From the NCBI GenBank assembly GCA_947177605.1, contig CAMWUX010000057.1, forward strand, positions 1 to 7,389: a stretch of DNA of 7,389 nucleotides. The letters are read 5' to 3'. Origin of the DNA: an uncultured Porphyromonadaceae bacterium. GTDB lineage: Bacteria > Bacteroidota > Bacteroidia > Bacteroidales > Muribaculaceae. Position numbers and translations under genes: made by a program. Below are positions 5,581 to 7,389 of the stretch, piece after piece; within the stretch, counting starts at the first letter, position 1, and each line of letters opens with the position of its first letter. The notes beneath the pieces were generated by a model. That model worked only from the letters and a program-made list of their open reading frames with translations, was not told the DNA's origin and searched no databases.

Positions 5581-6015
5581 ATGACTGATAGATGTGACAT
5601 ATCCGAACTTGGATACTACCTCAACAGAGCATTTACCCGGTTGGTGGATGATCTTGACCGCGCACTGCGCGACGCCGGTATAGAGCTCAGTCATTCGCAA
5701 TTCTCGATTCTGCGATTGCTCTCCAGGAGTGGGAGTGGAGAGATGAGTCAGCGTGAGATGTCGAAGCGGCTCGGTAAGGATCCGGCAGCGATAAGCCGTG
5801 CCGTTCGTTACCTCCAGAGTCAGGGGTTCATCGAGCGGCGTCAGGTCAGCGGATGCAAGAATAGCGTCAGCCTCACCCCCAAAGCAAAATCACTTCAGCC
5901 TCGTATCGAGCAAATTATCCGTGCCGTCACCACTGATGCCTGTCGCGAAATGTCTTCAGATCAGATATCTGCCGGTCTTGTATTCCTAATGGGTCTACTA
6001 AAATATAAGCCATAA
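5581..6015 (+). CDS. MarR-family transcriptional regulator
   Basis: A 144-residue winged helix-turn-helix protein of typical family size. The dimerisation helix is near the N-terminus (YYLNRAFTRLVDDLDRALRD, 12-31), followed by LSHSQFSILRLLS (36-48), MSQREMSKRLGKDPAAISRAVRYLQSQGFI (55-84) with the recognition helix around 67-79, and a wing (RRQVSGCKNSVSLTPKA, 86-102). Cysteines C5, C92 and C121 are present, but there is no clear OhrR-type sensing pattern. The ATG at 5581 is preferred because an earlier in-frame GTG (5527) lies upstream of the promoter. The gene diverges from the decarboxylase-like gene across a 110-bp region containing a palindromic candidate operator, so it probably represses that gene and itself, with release by a phenolic or similar ligand (family-level inference). 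Its TAA stop directly abuts the stop of the converging channel gene. Confidence 0.92.
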   Translation: MTDRCDISELGYYLNRAFTRLVDDLDRALRDAGIELSHSQFSILRLLSRSGSGEMSQREMSKRLGKDPAAISRAVRYLQSQGFIERRQVSGCKNSVSLTPKAKSLQPRIEQIIRAVTTDACREMSSDQISAGLVFLMGLLKYKP

Positions 6016-7206
6016 TCACGATCGGTGGCCTAAGCCGGAGATGTCCGTGCCTGCCGGAGTCTGGAATATGCGCAGGCCGAATTCACCTATCGTGGCATAC
6101 ACGTGGTCGAAAATATCGCTCTGCACATGCTCGTATTCCTTCCAGGAAGTGCGGTATGTGAAGAAATAAAGCTGCAGGGGCAGACCCGATGGCGTCGGCT
6201 CCATCTGTCGCACCATATACAGCATATTCGCGTTGACAAGCTGGTGACCGCTCAGATATCGCTCCAGATAGTCGCGCAGCAGCGTCAGATTCACGTGCCG
6301 GCCGCCGCCTTCAGCTATGGCCGCATCGATAAAACCGCCGTCGGCCAGACGCCGCAGATGCTCCTCCGAGCAGAACCCCACACTGTTGACATCGATATAG
6401 ATTGACCGTTCCACGCGGCGCCCCTTCCCTTTCACCATCGGCTGGTAATTGCGAAACGATTCCGATACCAGTGAGTAAGGCGGAATAGTAGTGATCGAAT
6501 TATCCCAGTTGCGCACCTTCACTGTCGTGAGCGACACATCCGTCACCTCTCCGTTGGCGCCATGCTTATCCACCACCACCCAGTCGCCGCGTTTTAGCAT
6601 CCGGTTGGCCGTAAGTTGCACCGAAGCCACCAGGCCCAGGATCGTGTCTTTGAACACCAACATCAGGATAGCCGCCGATGCACCGATAGCCGTAAGTATC
6701 GCCACCGGCGACTTCTCGATAAGTATGCTCACCGTCAGGATCACACCCAACAGGATCACCACCAGTTTAGCCATCTGGAATATACCTTTCACCGCGTATG
6801 CGCGCAGCTTCGGACGGCGGGAAAACGCATTGTAGAGATTAGATATCGTGATACACACGATATAAATCACCGTCCACAGGATATAGCATCGCGTACCGAT
6901 GCTGATCCACATAGCCGAGGCGTCGGACGTCGAGAAAAACTTTGGCAGCAGCCACCATACTACCAGCGCCGGCGCCAGCTGACCCAAAGCCCGCAGAAAA
7001 GCATCGTTGAGCATGTCGTCATCCCACTTCGTGCTCGTCTTGGCCACGAGTACCCTAACCAGCCGTCCCAGCAGATTCACCACGTAATATGAAGCCACCG
7101 ACACCGCCGCAATGCCTGCAATCAGACTCAAGTGTATCCATAGGCCGCAATACTCGCCTGTGATATTTTCGTTCAGAAAATCAGTAATCTCTTGAGCTTG
7201 TATCAT
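6016..7206 (-). CDS. YbdG-like mechanosensitive ion channel (MscS superfamily)
   Basis: A 396-residue inner-membrane protein, close to the length of E. coli YbdG. Five hydrophobic helices are visible at about 25-47, 73-91, 99-125, 138-163 and 167-200; the last (ILTAIGASAAILMLVFKDTILGLVASVQ) is the pore-lining segment. Next comes the MscS beta domain with the highly conserved run GDWVVVDKHGANGEVTDVSL (207-226), then VRNWDNSITTIPPYSLVSESFRNY, typical of the YbdG subfamily. The C-terminal alpha/beta domain is about 265-385. Such channels open under membrane tension to release solutes on osmotic downshock. A TATATTTG box lies about 37 nt upstream of the ATG. The gene converges on marR with no intervening base. 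No functional link to the neighbouring aromatic-type genes is evident; it looks like a housekeeping gene at the boundary of the module. Confidence 0.94.
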   Translation of the reverse strand: MIQAQEITDFLNENITGEYCGLWIHLSLIAGIAAVSVASYYVVNLLGRLVRVLVAKTSTKWDDDMLNDAFLRALGQLAPALVVWWLLPKFFSTSDASAMWISIGTRCYILWTVIYIVCITISNLYNAFSRRPKLRAYAVKGIFQMAKLVVILLGVILTVSILIEKSPVAILTAIGASAAILMLVFKDTILGLVASVQLTANRMLKRGDWVVVDKHGANGEVTDVSLTTVKVRNWDNSITTIPPYSLVSESFRNYQPMVKGKGRRVERSIYIDVNSVGFCSEEHLRRLADGGFIDAAIAEGGGRHVNLTLLRDYLERYLSGHQLVNANMLYMVRQMEPTPSGLPLQLYFFTYRTSWKEYEHVQSDIFDHVYATIGEFGLRIFQTPAGTDISGLGHRS

Positions 7207-7243
7207 AATCGGTTGTGAGTTTGCAAATCATTGTATTCACCCA

Positions 7244-7251
7244 CAAATATA
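7244..7251 (-). promoter_or_regulatory. Likely -7 box of the mechanosensitive channel gene
   Basis: Minus strand reads TATATTTG, a perfect TAnnTTTG, in the 58-bp gap between the flavin reductase family gene and the channel gene. No TTG is found at the usual distance upstream, so the -33 element is weak or absent and the call rests on the -7 box and its position. Confidence 0.5.
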
Positions 7252-7264
7252 CAAAAATTTACCA

Positions 7265-7389
7265 TCAACCGTGTAGCTTATGTAGCGCCCATGCCATATT
7301 TGCGCCGAGATTGCGCATGTTGGCTATGCCTTCTTCATCATTCAGAACGTCTCCTACGTTTTTACCATAGACAATATTCCAGTACGTCG
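7265..7389 (-). CDS. C-terminal end of a flavodoxin-like NADPH-dependent FMN reductase family protein (5' end outside window)
   Basis: Only the last 40 codons and the TGA (7267-7265) are inside the window. The visible tail runs TYWNIVYGKNVGDVLNDEEG then IANMRNLGANMAWALHKLHG. A YWN..(H/Y)G segment, a D-E-E-G acidic turn and an (N/T)MRNLG.NMAWLL-like final helix are characteristic of the C-terminus of the flavodoxin family / NADPH-dependent FMN reductase (iron-sulfur flavoprotein-like) group in gut anaerobes. These reduce FMN or small redox-active substrates with NAD(P)H in the cytoplasm. It lies 58 nt upstream of the channel gene, which has its own -7 box, so co-transcription is uncertain. The call rests on a short fragment. 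Confidence 0.7.
   Translation of the reverse strand, partial: TYWNIVYGKNVGDVLNDEEGIANMRNLGANMAWALHKLHG

Noticed and set aside
7207..7264. Short inverted repeat (TTGTG / CACAA) between the flavin reductase family gene and the channel gene
   Set aside because: Arms are too short and there is no T run; it is not convincing as a terminator.

Overview
The window looks like chromosomal DNA from a member of the Bacteroidales, possibly a Muribaculaceae-like gut lineage (the family-level guess is weak). The main reason is promoter structure: five TAnnTTTG (-7) boxes of the Bacteroidetes type sit in front of genes, two of them with a TTG (-33) element 19 nt upstream. Shine-Dalgarno sequences are mostly absent. 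The protein families also fit: an exported flavodoxin with a type IX-like C-terminal tail, a carboxymuconolactone decarboxylase (CMD)-cupin fusion and a short YbdG-like channel.

Layout from left to right. Positions 1-3453 are a five-gene minus-strand operon, transcribed right to left: a hexapeptide-repeat O-acetyltransferase, an exported flavodoxin, an exported ACMSD-like amidohydrolase, an antibiotic biosynthesis monooxygenase (ABM)-domain lipoprotein, and an exported CMD-cupin protein that runs off the left edge. Junctions are 6 nt, 5 nt, 0 nt and an ATGA overlap. Directly upstream on the same strand lies an AraC-family regulator (3551-4369). Upstream of that is a cytoplasmic amidohydrolase of the gamma-resorcylate / 2,3-dihydroxybenzoate decarboxylase type (4475-5470). 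A MarR-family regulator (5581-6015, plus strand) diverges from this amidohydrolase. It meets, end to end with no gap, a YbdG-like mechanosensitive channel gene on the minus strand (6016-7206). The right edge holds the last 40 codons of a flavodoxin-like NADPH-dependent FMN reductase family protein. No RNA genes, mobile elements or CRISPR arrays were seen, and no stretch longer than 300 bases lacks a gene.

The most interesting content is regulatory. Four copies of a 17-bp element, roughly TTTGYTGnGnrGCTCAA, form two tandem direct-repeat operators. One lies before the araC-type gene and one before the operon, each 21 nt upstream of a TAnCTTTG box and each lacking a -33 element. This is the geometry expected of an AraC-type activator controlling its own gene and the adjacent operon. 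Separately, an imperfect 26-bp palindrome (5515-5540) lies between the divergent decarboxylase and marR promoters and covers the -33 element of the decarboxylase promoter; it is a good candidate MarR operator.

Taken together (inference), the locus looks like a two-tier small-molecule response. A MarR switch would control a cytoplasmic aromatic-acid decarboxylase-like enzyme. An AraC activator would control a set of enzymes of which four of five carry export signals, a cell-envelope module drawn from families that act on aromatic, quinone or other redox-active compounds. The substrate cannot be read from the sequence.
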